Notes: a model not told the origin generated them from the letters alone. A stretch of 16,701 nucleotides of DNA from Cyanobacteria bacterium K_DeepCast_35m_m2_023 (GCA_016882345.1 VGQR01000008.1:1-16701), one strand, 5' to 3'. Counted from the first letter of the stretch, positions 1 to 7,619 are shown. Numbers and translations: made by a program.

Positions 1-633
1 TCGCCAATTCTTAATATTGCCATTAATGTATTTGTTTTTGAAGATTTTAGAAGGATATCAAGTAAAGGCGTCTACCAATACAGCCTGTTAATCTACATCT
101 CGGAAATCTCTGGCTTGGTCCTAGGTAGCATCGTCGCCCTGCTCGCCGTCAACCTAATTTTCCTCCTAAGAAGACATCACCACGTCAGGCGATCTCTGTT
201 TCTATTTGGCATCTTCTCTACGGCATACTTATTTATCAATTTGACAACAGTCTCCTATGGCATCTTTGCATTCAATGTGCAATCATTGCCGCTATTGCTC
301 GTCTCTGCCGGCATCTACGGTTCATTAAACATTGTCATGCTCTTTTGGTATTGGTATTTTGATTATCCGGATCAGGTCAGGCGCCTTTATCACCCGGACC
401 ATTTTACGCAACTCGTATTCCCAGCAGGGCGACAGAATCATCACGCGGGCTGGGTGCCCAACTTCCTTGATTATTTGTATTATACATTGATGATGAGCAA
501 CACCCTTGGTCCGCCAGAAAATCATTCAGCGTCAGGGGCTAAGGCCAAAATCATACAGCTCATTCACTCCACAACAATGCTGACGTTGCTCGTCATTTTT
601 ATTTCAAGAGCGATCAACACCATGGCCTCCTAA
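1..633 (+). CDS. Polytopic membrane protein with channel-like C-terminal loop (5' truncated)
   Basis: The frame is open from the first base to the TAA at 631-633, so the gene begins outside the window and 210 residues are visible. Four hydrophobic segments can be seen at about residues 36-56, 66-92, 98-119 and 183-204. Between the last two is a re-entrant-looking stretch (FLDYLYYTLMMSNTLGPP, about 155-172), then a helix ending ISRAIN. This outline (D-Y-L-Y, a Ser/Thr-rich loop, a final helix with a basic-Ala tail) recalls uncharacterised bacterial membrane proteins with a two-helix, pore-loop-like C-terminus, near DUF1345 proteins. It lacks the GYGD filter of true potassium channels. Function is unknown and the channel idea is inference. 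Base composition is visibly more AT-rich than in the downstream genes, which may reflect transfer or weaker codon selection. The 186 bases after it, before the helicase, hold nothing I recognise. Confidence 0.75.
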   Translation, partial: SPILNIAINVFVFEDFRRISSKGVYQYSLLIYISEISGLVLGSIVALLAVNLIFLLRRHHHVRRSLFLFGIFSTAYLFINLTTVSYGIFAFNVQSLPLLLVSAGIYGSLNIVMLFWYWYFDYPDQVRRLYHPDHFTQLVFPAGRQNHHAGWVPNFLDYLYYTLMMSNTLGPPENHSASGAKAKIIQLIHSTTMLTLLVIFISRAINTMAS

Positions 634-819
634 TGGCCCGGCGACTCACGCACGATTGTTTATCAATTGGACCAGTCGCGGGGCAGCACAGGTATGACGT
701 CCGTGACCAGTTGGGCAAACTAGGTGCCTTCAGGACTGTCCATGGATCGGGATAAGCCGATGATGGGGGCTCAGCCGATGGTTTCCCTGCGCGATGGCTG
801 AACCACACGGATCAATCGC

Positions 820-3429
820 GTGATGGTCAGCTGCAACCATGAGCGACGGCTGGAGCCGATTGAAACCTGGTTTTCCAGCCAGGGCTGGACACCCATGGCC
901 TTCCAGAGGGATTGCTGGCAGGCCTATCTGGATGGATTCAGTGGTCTGATCCAGGTGCCCACAGGCTCGGGGAAGACCTACGCCGCTGTGATGGGCCCAA
1001 TCGCCGAGCTGCTCGATGAGGTGGGATGGTCCTCTGGCCAATCCTGCAACACGCCCACCGGACTGCGACTGGTTTACATCACACCGCTGCGTGCCCTCAG
1101 CCGCGACCTGGCTTTGGCCATCGAAGCGCCGATTGTTGCCATGGGTTGGCCTCTGCGGGTCGCCATCCGCAATGGCGACACCTCCAGCGCCGAGCGCAAC
1201 AAACAACTGCGCGCACCAGCGCAGATTCTGATCACCACGCCCGAATCGCTGTCGCTGCTGCTGGCGAACCCCAAGGCAACGGCGTTGTTTGGTCAACTGC
1301 AAGGGGTGGTGCTGGACGAATGGCACGAGCTGATGGGAAGCAAGCGCGGCGTTCAGGCCGAACTCTGCCTGAGCTGGTTGCGGCAACAGCGCCCGCAGCT
1401 GCGCACCTGGGCCATCAGCGCCACGATCGGCAACCTCGAAGCCGCAGCCCAAGCGGCGGTGGGTTTGTCCCCAAGTCACACGCTCGATCAGACGGGCACC
1501 GGCAACCATGTCCGCATCATCACGGCGCCGATCGTTCGCACCACTGCGATTCAAAGCCTGCTGCCCGAGACGATCGATGGCTTTCCCTGGGGCGGACACC
1601 TGGGCCTGCGCATGTACGAGGAGCTGGTCGCCGCTCTCGACCCCAACGTCAGCACGCTGCTGTTCACCAACACCCGCAATCAGGCTGAACGCTGGCATCA
1701 ATGCCTGCGATTTGCCTGTCCAGAGATGGAGGGCTCCTTAGCCCTGCACCACAGCGCGATCGACCGCAGCGAGCGTGAGGCGATCGAGGCCGGCGTCAAA
1801 GCAGGGGAGCTGCGCTGGGTGGTCTGCACCAGCTCGCTCGATCTGGGGGTCGACTTCCAACCGGTCGAGCGCGTTGTGCAGATCGGCAGTGCCAAAAACC
1901 TGGCGCGACTGTTGCAACGGGCCGGCCGCAGCGCCCACTGCCCCGGTGGCACCTCCCAGGTGCTGTTCATGCCCACCAACGCCCTTGAATTGCTCGAAGT
2001 GAGCGCCATGCGCCGTGCCTTGGCGGATGGCCTGGTTGAACACCGCCGCCCTCCTCAGCTGCCACTGGATGTGCTCCTGCAGCATCTGGTGACCCTGGCC
2101 TGCGGACCGGGCTTCCAACCCCAGCAGCAACGGCAGACCATTCGCAGCAGCTGGAGCTTTCAACAGCTCAGCGATGCGCAATGGGATTGGTGTCTGGACT
2201 GCCTCGAACACGGGGGACGGTCCCTGGCGGCCTACCCCCGCTACCGAAAACTGGTGCGCTGTCGTCTCGACGACGACACGCCGATTGCCGAGGCGATCGC
2301 ACAAGACAACGACACAACTGTCGCTTGTGCAACGCCGTATCGCTATCGCGTCCTCGACAAAGCAATCGCCCGACTGCATCGCTTCAACATCGGCACGATC
2401 ACAGCCGACCGCTCGGTCACCGTCCGGTTTGTCCGGGGTGCCGTGCTGGGTCATGTGGAAGAAGCATTCATCGGCCGGCTGAAACCTGGTGATGTGTTTT
2501 TTTTCGCCGGCCGGCAGCTCGAATTTATGCGAGTGCGCGACATGACGGCCATGGTGAAGGCCAGCAACAAAAAAAGCAGCATGGTCCCAGCCTGGGCCGG
2601 AGGACATATGGCCCTGTCCGATCTGCTCAGTGAAGCCTTACGAAACGAAGTCGACCGCTGTGCTCAGGCCCACTCGAACGAGGCTGAATTCGAGCTGGAC
2701 ACGCCCGAACTACAGGCGCTGGAGCCTTTATTGCAGCGGCAGGCCGATCTGTCCTGCATTCCGCGACGCCATCAGCTGTTGCTCGAGCACTGCCGCAGCA
2801 GGGAGGGCAGCCATTTGTTCGTGTACCCGTTCGAGGGCCGTTTTGTGCATGAGGGCATCGGCTTTCTCTGGGCCTGGCGCATCGCACGCCACCGGCCGAG
2901 CACCATCACCGTGTCGGTCAATGACTACGGCTTTGAGCTGCTGGCACCGAAGGGCTACCCCTTTGATGAGCTGCTGGAACTGCACAGCGAAGAGCTGCTG
3001 GACAGTGAGCAACTCGATTGCGATCTGGCACAGGCCTTGAATGTTTCAGAGCTCTGCCGACGCCGATTCCGCGCCATTGCCCAGGTGAGCGGCTTGATCA
3101 ATCAGGCCATGCCAGGGCAAAACAAAACCGGCGGGCAACTGCAAATCAGCGCCGCACTGCTGTTTGACGTGTTCAGCAAGCACGAGCCGGACCATCTGCT
3201 GCTGGAACAGGCCCGTCGGGAGGTGCTCGACGAGCAGCTCGAACGCCACCGGCTTCAATCGGTGCTCGAGCGCATGGCTGGCAGCACCTGGTTGCTGCAG
3301 CGCATCCCGCGGCCGGGTCCCCTGGCCTTCCCGCTCCTGGTCGAACGCCTCAACAATCGCCTCAGCAATGAATCGCTGCTCGAGCGTGTGCAACGGCTGA
3401 TCGCCGAAGCCCAGCGAGCAGAGGGCTGA
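820..3429 (+). CDS. Ligase-associated DNA damage response DEXH-box helicase (Lhr-like)
   Basis: Superfamily 2 DNA helicase of the Lhr-related group that co-occurs with ATP-dependent DNA ligase, a beta-CASP-type exonuclease and PdeM in a predicted bacterial repair set. Visible motifs: motif I PTGSGKT (47-53), Ia ITPLRAL (87-93), II DEWH (166-169), III SAT (200-202), IV LLFTNTRNQAE (about 280-290), V TSSLDLGVDF (337-346) and VI QRAGRSAH (366-373). The C-terminal half carries the family hallmarks CIPRRHQ (about 645) and YPFEGRFVHEGIGFLWAWR (about 668-686). At 869 residues it is close to the usual family length. The start is GTG at 820 or the adjacent ATG at 823; an in-frame stop at 799-801 rules out anything earlier, and ATG 823 is equally good. 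The partner phosphoesterase is at 10935-11642; the ligase and nuclease are not in the window. ATP-driven 3'-5' unwinding is expected from the family, not shown here. Confidence 0.93.
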   Translation: MMVSCNHERRLEPIETWFSSQGWTPMAFQRDCWQAYLDGFSGLIQVPTGSGKTYAAVMGPIAELLDEVGWSSGQSCNTPTGLRLVYITPLRALSRDLALAIEAPIVAMGWPLRVAIRNGDTSSAERNKQLRAPAQILITTPESLSLLLANPKATALFGQLQGVVLDEWHELMGSKRGVQAELCLSWLRQQRPQLRTWAISATIGNLEAAAQAAVGLSPSHTLDQTGTGNHVRIITAPIVRTTAIQSLLPETIDGFPWGGHLGLRMYEELVAALDPNVSTLLFTNTRNQAERWHQCLRFACPEMEGSLALHHSAIDRSEREAIEAGVKAGELRWVVCTSSLDLGVDFQPVERVVQIGSAKNLARLLQRAGRSAHCPGGTSQVLFMPTNALELLEVSAMRRALADGLVEHRRPPQLPLDVLLQHLVTLACGPGFQPQQQRQTIRSSWSFQQLSDAQWDWCLDCLEHGGRSLAAYPRYRKLVRCRLDDDTPIAEAIAQDNDTTVACATPYRYRVLDKAIARLHRFNIGTITADRSVTVRFVRGAVLGHVEEAFIGRLKPGDVFFFAGRQLEFMRVRDMTAMVKASNKKSSMVPAWAGGHMALSDLLSEALRNEVDRCAQAHSNEAEFELDTPELQALEPLLQRQADLSCIPRRHQLLLEHCRSREGSHLFVYPFEGRFVHEGIGFLWAWRIARHRPSTITVSVNDYGFELLAPKGYPFDELLELHSEELLDSEQLDCDLAQALNVSELCRRRFRAIAQVSGLINQAMPGQNKTGGQLQISAALLFDVFSKHEPDHLLLEQARREVLDEQLERHRLQSVLERMAGSTWLLQRIPRPGPLAFPLLVERLNNRLSNESLLERVQRLIAEAQRAEG

Positions 3430-3482
3430 CCCGTGCTGGGATGCCGTTCAACTGAAGCTCCGAGGCCATCCAGCGGCACGGG
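3430..3482. terminator. Candidate bidirectional terminator hairpin between convergent genes
   Basis: CCCGTGC at 3430-3436 pairs with GCACGGG at 3476-3482. Inside it, CTGGGATG (about 3436-3443) pairs with CATCCAG (about 3467-3473) with one bulge. The result is a long imperfect stem filling nearly all the space between the helicase stop and the SDR stop. There is no U-tract on either strand, so it may stabilise transcript ends rather than act as a classic intrinsic terminator. Confidence 0.45.
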
Positions 3483-3483
3483 C

Positions 3484-4296
3484 TCAGGTCATCTGTGAAC
3501 GCACGACCCTGTCCCATAGGCGCGTGGGCAACCAGTGGTTGGCGATGACGGAAACCGATTGGTGGCCCACCAGATAACGGGCGCGGGGACGAGCAACCGT
3601 CAGTGCTGTCTCAATCGCGGCCGCCACGAGCAGCGGTGAGGAGGCGCCCCGGTAGACGCCCTGCCACCCTGCTCGAACCCTGTGCATCATGCGGCCGTAG
3701 ATCGGGCATGTCTGTGCCTGCTGGATCGAGGGTTCAGCGACCGCGGCAAAGTCGGTGGCAATCAACCCAGGTTCAATCAGCACCACCTGCAGACCGAACT
3801 GATGCAGCTCGAGACGCAGGGCGTCGCTGATGGCCTCGAGCGCATGCTTGCTGGCGCCGTACCAGCCCGAGCCGGGGCTGACCCAGTGGCCAGCGATCGA
3901 GGAGACGTTGATGATCCGTCCGCTGCCGCGCTCACGCATCGCCGGCAGCAGCAACTGGGCCAATCCCATCAAGCCGAACACATTGACCTCGAACATCGCC
4001 CGGGCGCGCTCGAGCGGCATCGTCTCGAGCGGTCCAATTTCGCCGTAGCCAGCATTGTTCACCACCGCATCAACAGCACCAAAGCGGTCGCTGATCTCTG
4101 CCGCGAGTCGCTGGCGTGCGGCGGCGTCAGCCACATCGAGGCCCAGCACCTCAGCACCCAACGGCACCAGATGGGCCATGGACTCCACGCGCCGTGCCGC
4201 GGCGATGACCCGCCAGCCCCGGGCCAGCAGCAGTTCGGCCGTGGCTGCGCCAATACCCGCCGAGGCCCCGGTGATCAGAACGCAAGGAGCTGGCAT
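3484..4296 (-). CDS. Short-chain dehydrogenase/reductase (classical SDR)
   Basis: NAD(P)-dependent oxidoreductase of the classical SDR family, 270 residues, the usual length. The Rossmann cofactor motif TGASAGIG lies at residues 9-16 right after the first beta strand, the NNAG motif at 80-83, and the catalytic set is Ser133, Tyr146 and Lys150 (YGASK). Arg36-Arg37 after beta-2 suggests a preference for NADP(H), which is inference. The PGLIATDF segment (176-183) is the usual post-catalytic loop. The substrate cannot be read from sequence. The ATG at 4294-4296 places the glycine motif at the normal distance, so the start is secure. The gene converges on the helicase and is divergent from the small ORF at 4338 across only 41 bases, so both promoters must sit in or overlap that short gap. 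Confidence 0.92.
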   Translation of the reverse strand: MPAPCVLITGASAGIGAATAELLLARGWRVIAAARRVESMAHLVPLGAEVLGLDVADAAARQRLAAEISDRFGAVDAVVNNAGYGEIGPLETMPLERARAMFEVNVFGLMGLAQLLLPAMRERGSGRIINVSSIAGHWVSPGSGWYGASKHALEAISDALRLELHQFGLQVVLIEPGLIATDFAAVAEPSIQQAQTCPIYGRMMHRVRAGWQGVYRGASSPLLVAAAIETALTVARPRARYLVGHQSVSVIANHWLPTRLWDRVVRSQMT

Positions 4297-4337
4297 CCAT
4301 CAGGCTGCAGAGTGAGAGTCACCTTGCCAGCACGGCC

Positions 4338-4484
4338 ATGAAAGAGATCAGCCCTGTCGAATTGCTCCTGCGCGGCCTGGCCAAGTTCGCGGCCGGGGCA
4401 GGCGTTGTTGCCCTGCTGGGGTGGTTGAGCTGGGTGATGCTCGATGTGCAGCACATGCAGAAGGGCTTCACGCTGCCCAACTGA
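4338..4484 (+). CDS. Small single-pass membrane protein, 48 residues
   Basis: ATG 4338 to TGA 4482 encodes 48 residues starting MKEISPVELLLRGLAKF, with one hydrophobic helix at about residues 17-35 (AAGAGVVALLGWLSWVML) and a short polar tail ending FTLPN. Codon choice (CTG, GCC, GTG rich) matches neighbouring real genes, and the amphipathic basic N-terminus followed by a transmembrane helix is typical of genuine small membrane proteins. It is not a photosystem or cytochrome b6f subunit that I recognise. It lies divergently 41 bases from the SDR gene and 86 bases before the cyclotransferase-fold gene. The function is unknown. Confidence 0.6.
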   Translation: MKEISPVELLLRGLAKFAAGAGVVALLGWLSWVMLDVQHMQKGFTLPN

Positions 4485-4491
4485 CCTGGGA

Positions 4492-4572
4492 TCAGGAGTT
4501 CTCAAGCCTCCGCACAATCACCCCCATCAGCACCAGGGATCCAACCAGGGCAATCAACAGGGCAATCGTCAT
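4492..4572 (-). CDS. Candidate 26-residue membrane peptide, antisense to cyclotransferase start
   Basis: On the minus strand ATG at 4572-4570 reads MTIALLIALVGSLVLMGVIV and then RRLENS to TGA at 4494-4492. The layout, a single hydrophobic helix followed by a positively charged tail, is that of the very small membrane subunits common in cyanobacteria, but it matches none of the named ones I know (PetL, PetN, PsbT, PsbM, Psb30, PsaM). Its start codon overlaps the ATG of the plus-strand gene at 4571, which is unusual, and there is no Shine-Dalgarno sequence. It could be chance antisense to low-complexity DNA. Confidence 0.33.
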   Translation of the reverse strand: MTIALLIALVGSLVLMGVIVRRLENS

Positions 4573-4978
4573 GGCGCAAATCGGCAACGGGGCCGATTCT
4601 GGCCTCTGGGATGACGGCCTGGAACTGGTGTTCGTCTACGGCAGTCTCAAGCGAGGTCAGGCCAACCATCGGCAGATCGTCAGCGGCGTGTTTGTGGGGC
4701 CGGCGCAGCTGCAGGGTTTGGCTCTGTATGACCTCGGCCCGTTTCCGATGGCCATCGTCAGCGACGAGCCCACACACATCCTCCACGGCGAGCTGTATCG
4801 GGTCAGCAGCCAGCTGCTGCATGCTCTCGATCGCTTCGAGGGTGCACCGCGGCTGTATGGACGTCAGAGACGACTGCTGACGGATGGACGACCGGTGTGG
4901 ATCTATGTGGGCCGGCCGCGGCAGGTGCGATTCGTCGATCGCCTCAACGACGGGATCTGGCCTGGACCAGGTCGATGA
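4571..4978 (+). CDS. Gamma-glutamylcyclotransferase-fold protein (GGCT/AIG2-like)
   Basis: A 135-residue protein of the gamma-glutamylcyclotransferase/AIG2-like superfamily, whose members cyclise gamma-glutamyl amines or amino acids to release 5-oxoproline. The substrate-loop motif VYGSLK is at residues 22-27 with GQ-x-NH just after, and the family acidic residue is Glu90 in LDRFEG, followed by the usual Y96. Length is typical of the small bacterial form. The frame stays open upstream to a non-ATG codon at 4421, but that stretch resembles no family member and ATG 4571 places VYGSL near the N-terminus as expected; a GTG just before FVYGSL is a possible shorter start. The stop is followed 54 bases later by the J-domain gene. 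The physiological substrate cannot be inferred. Confidence 0.85.
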   Translation: MAQIGNGADSGLWDDGLELVFVYGSLKRGQANHRQIVSGVFVGPAQLQGLALYDLGPFPMAIVSDEPTHILHGELYRVSSQLLHALDRFEGAPRLYGRQRRLLTDGRPVWIYVGRPRQVRFVDRLNDGIWPGPGR

Positions 4979-5032
4979 GCGATGTCTGCGTCAGCCCATG
5001 CTGCAGCAAGCTGAACGAACGCAGCACAGCCG

Positions 5033-5449
5033 ATGCCCACGACCACCCAAGAGCCAGGCAACGCCCTGCTCACCAACAGCGGGGCAGCCCGCGCCAACCC
5101 CTCTGCTGAGTCCGAGCCGACGACGGTCCGGGGCTTTGGCAGCAGCGCCGCCAAAGGCAACAAACGCAACAGAGCTCGCAAGCGCAGTTCTGGGCTCAGC
5201 AAAACCGACTGGGGCCCGCTGGGCAAACATCCCGATCTCGACGCGATCGTGGCTCGACAGCGACTGCAACTGCCCCTGTCTGGGCGTCTGACCAGTGCCC
5301 AGGTGAACCAGGCCTGGAAACGCAACGCCGCCGAACACCATCCCGACCGCGGCGGCGCCCACGACACCATGCAGTTGGTCAATGCGGCTCGTGATTTGCT
5401 GCTGGGACGCGGCCTGGCCACTGGTGGAGAGGCTGACTGTTCGCGTTAG
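5033..5449 (+). CDS. Small J-domain (DnaJ-like) protein with disordered N-terminus
   Basis: A 138-residue protein. The C-terminal part (about 86-126) is a short J domain: helix II AQVNQAWKRNAAEHH, the HPD tripeptide at 103-105 followed by RGG, and helix III TMQLVNAARDLLL. HPD is the residue set that stimulates the ATPase of Hsp70 (DnaK), so it probably recruits a DnaK to some client. The first 60 residues are Ser/Ala/Lys/Arg-rich and look disordered, with a basic patch (KGNKRNRARKRSS) that could bind nucleic acid or acidic lipid. There is no Gly/Phe region or zinc finger, so it is a type III J protein. It is co-oriented with the cyclotransferase-fold gene and ends 18 bases before the convergent Fe-S gene. 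Confidence 0.82.
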   Translation: MPTTTQEPGNALLTNSGAARANPSAESEPTTVRGFGSSAAKGNKRNRARKRSSGLSKTDWGPLGKHPDLDAIVARQRLQLPLSGRLTSAQVNQAWKRNAAEHHPDRGGAHDTMQLVNAARDLLLGRGLATGGEADCSR

Positions 5450-5467
5450 CCGTTCCACAACTGTCAG

Positions 5468-6808
5468 TCAGGCTGCGACCAGGAGCCTTCCCCCCGCGGC
5501 CAAAGCGAGGGCCAGCCCTGACGCCCAAATCCACACCTGAAGGCGGCTGACCAACTGGCGGCGCAACAGCACCACCGCCCACACCCACCCCATCACCACC
5601 ACGGCGCTCTGGCAGAAACCGATCACATGGGGATCGGCGCGCCATCCTGGTAGCTCGCTCAGGCCAAAGCTGACCGGGAGGAGCATCCCCGCCTCAGCCA
5701 TGCCCACAGGCAGGTGACGTGCCAACAGCAGCGCCCAGATCAGCGGCAACAGGCCATAAAGGGACCGCAGCAGGCGATTGCTCGTGAACATCAGCCGTGC
5801 CAGCAGGAACAAGGCAGAGGGCAGGGCCAGCGCCAGTGATGCCAAGGCCAGCCGCGGCAGCAAAGGTCCATCCACCAGGGTTGACGGTGCCATCGGCAAC
5901 CAGCCCAAGAGCCGCTGCCAGTGGTGCAGACAGAGATCGCCGGCCAGCACCAACAACAGCCCGGGCTCTCCAGGGGGCAGGTCCATCTGCCGCTGAATAT
6001 CGGCTGCCGGAGGGCGCAGTGCCAGTTGCACCGAACGGTGCGGGCAGGCCTGAGCGCAGGTGAGGCACAGCACGCAATTGCGGTTGTCGCTCAGGTGGGC
6101 CGGATGGGTTCCCAATGGGCAACCCGTCGTAGCCAGCCCCTCGCCATCGGCGGGGCCACCTTTGAAGCAGGCGTAGGTGTTGCAGCTGCCGCTGCAGGTG
6201 CCCACCTGTGCTCTGAGCTCGAGGATCGACAGTTTGGCAAATAATCCGTTCATCCCGCCGACTGGACAGAGGAAGCGACACCAAAAGCGCTTCTCAAAAC
6301 GCAGCGATGCGATCACGGACCCGGCGGTGATCAACAGCAGCAGACAACTGCTGAGCCAAGCCGTGTTCTGCAGATTCCACACCTCCTCCCAGAGCAGGAT
6401 CACCGCAAACCCCGCGGCGAGCAACGGAGAGGCCCAGGCGTCGTTGTCGCCACGCGGCCAACGGGCCGGGGTCCAGCCCAAGGCCTGGGCAAGACGTTGG
6501 ATGATCTCGCCCCAGACCATGAACGGGCAAAACGAACACCACAGCCGTCCCACCAAGGGAAACCCCAGCAGGATCAGCGGCCACCACCACGCCCAGAACA
6601 GGTTGAGGGCGCCGTTATGGGCCCGGTCCTGGGGTCCTCGCCACAGCCATAGGTTGACGAGCACAAACACCCAGCTGACCAGGCCGAATAACAACGTGTT
6701 CCAAAGCCATGGCGCGCGCATCCACTCCCTGAGCTGAGGCTTCCAGCGCCAGATGTCGAAGCGAAAGCGCTGCTGACGTGCCGGCGTCCAAAAGACGTCT
6801 TCTGGCAA
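5468..6808 (-). CDS. NapH-like polytopic membrane 4Fe-4S protein (possible C-terminal half of a fusion)
   Basis: A 446-residue integral membrane Fe-S protein. Hydrophobic segments at about 35-56, 72-94, 130-146 and 150-168 precede the cofactor region, and several more follow residue 283. Cysteine pairs lie at 91/94 (CSFCP) and 177/181 (CRFLCP), the paired CxxCP and CxxxCP motifs of NapH/NosR/RdxA-type proteins. Further Cys occur at 205, 209, 214 and 230, then a full ferredoxin motif CxxCxxCxxxCP (245, 248, 251, 255). Such proteins pass electrons from the quinone pool; the acceptor here is unknown. The only start-like codon is TTG at 6808, with no Shine-Dalgarno. Codons just upstream in this frame (TTISE-LPEDVFW) read sensibly after the end of the AAA domain, suggesting both were one polypeptide now split by a one-base frame change near 6815-6828. 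Confidence 0.85.
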   Translation of the reverse strand: MPEDVFWTPARQQRFRFDIWRWKPQLREWMRAPWLWNTLLFGLVSWVFVLVNLWLWRGPQDRAHNGALNLFWAWWWPLILLGFPLVGRLWCSFCPFMVWGEIIQRLAQALGWTPARWPRGDNDAWASPLLAAGFAVILLWEEVWNLQNTAWLSSCLLLLITAGSVIASLRFEKRFWCRFLCPVGGMNGLFAKLSILELRAQVGTCSGSCNTYACFKGGPADGEGLATTGCPLGTHPAHLSDNRNCVLCLTCAQACPHRSVQLALRPPAADIQRQMDLPPGEPGLLLVLAGDLCLHHWQRLLGWLPMAPSTLVDGPLLPRLALASLALALPSALFLLARLMFTSNRLLRSLYGLLPLIWALLLARHLPVGMAEAGMLLPVSFGLSELPGWRADPHVIGFCQSAVVVMGWVWAVVLLRRQLVSRLQVWIWASGLALALAAGGRLLVAA

Positions 6809-7595
6809 TTCGCTGATCGTTGTGTGGGCTCCAGCCTGGCTCTGGCTGCCAGCTTGGCTCCTGCCGCCGAACCTGCTGCAGCGCTCGGTAGATCAGCGTT
6901 TCGAGTTCGCGAATGTTGTTGGGAAAGTCGTAGCTCTGCAACCGCTTCACCACCGCTTCACTCACCTGCGGGGGTGTGGTCCAGCCGAGCTTGCGCGAGC
7001 GCTGACGCACGCCATAGCGCAACCATTCACCCAGGTCCCGGCGCCGCACCCGCAGCGGAGGCACGCGAATTTGCGTGCAACAGCGATCAAACGCCGGCAA
7101 GGCCTGCTCGGCCGTAAAAAACAGGCGGCGCTCAAAAGCCTTGCTACTGGCCAGCTCGAGCAATTTGTTCTGTAGAGGAGCGGGAGCCTGATCAAGTTTG
7201 TCAATCAATAAGGCGCCACGTCCCAGAAGCTCCAACAACAGAGAACCGTGGTCGTGCCCGCCGAACAACTCACTGCCATCAGGCCGCAACAAGGCTCCGT
7301 CGAAACGCAACATCAGTTGCTGGCGATCTGGCGAGCCAAAGTGAACCAACGCCGCCAGGTTGTCTTTTTCAAGCCCGGGCTCGCCGCTGATCAACACGGG
7401 GCGACGGCTGGGGTCGCGCGCTGCCGCGCAGATCTCCTCGCGCAACTTGCGGGCATAGCGGCTGCTGCCGACCACTCCGCGCCGGGCTCGCCCCACGAGA
7501 TGGGGAGCCAGCTGCTGGAGGTCGTCCACGTCGTAGGCACCGTCGCTTGGTCCCTGGGCAGACACCGGCACGACCCGACTCGTCCCACTCTGCAC
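6615..7595 (-). CDS. Degenerate sigma-54-activator-like AAA domain protein (real coding to about 6823)
   Basis: Residues about 40-245 follow the order of the AAA domain of sigma-54 activators: GSSRYARKLREEI, a Walker A-like GEPGLEKD (71-78) in place of GETGTGKE, ELFG (109-112), a Walker B-like GALLIDKLDQ (127-136) with Lys in place of the catalytic Glu, VPPLRVRRRDLGEWL (178-192) for the PPLRxRxxDI box, and FPNNIRELETLIYRAL (224-239) for sensor II. The GAFTGA loop that contacts sigma-54 is missing and no HTH follows, so it is probably not an active ATPase or a sigma-54 activator. The family comparison is secure; loss of function is inference. After about residue 257 the frame runs antisense-like through the Fe-S gene with no domain, so the true product either ends there or shifts by +1 into the Fe-S frame. 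The start is GTG 7595; an in-frame TGA lies a few codons upstream. Confidence 0.72.
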   Translation of the reverse strand: MQSGTSRVVPVSAQGPSDGAYDVDDLQQLAPHLVGRARRGVVGSSRYARKLREEICAAARDPSRRPVLISGEPGLEKDNLAALVHFGSPDRQQLMLRFDGALLRPDGSELFGGHDHGSLLLELLGRGALLIDKLDQAPAPLQNKLLELASSKAFERRLFFTAEQALPAFDRCCTQIRVPPLRVRRRDLGEWLRYGVRQRSRKLGWTTPPQVSEAVVKRLQSYDFPNNIRELETLIYRALQQVRRQEPSWQPEPGWSPHNDQRIARRRLLDAGTSAALSLRHLALEASAQGVDARAMALEHVVIRPGQLGVCARQPMAVARTPGPGP

Positions 7596-7619
7596 CTGAC
7601 AGCGTCGTCAGGAAACAAA

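Noticed and set aside
730..1701. Long minus-strand ORF of 323 codons
   Set aside because: It is antisense to the helicase motifs I to III, has low-complexity Gln/Arg/Gly composition and no domain; a typical GC-rich shadow.
2293..2300. HIP1-like octamer GCGATCGC
   Set aside because: This octamer is common in cyanobacterial genomes, but only a single copy was noticed here, within coding sequence, so it supports no feature.
1738..2607. Minus-strand ORF of 289 codons inside the helicase
   Set aside because: It is antisense to conserved helicase motifs IV to VI and its sequence has no recognisable fold.
4421..4570. Upstream extension of the cyclotransferase-fold gene
   Set aside because: It would overlap the 48-residue small protein and add 50 residues unlike any family member; ATG 4571 fits.
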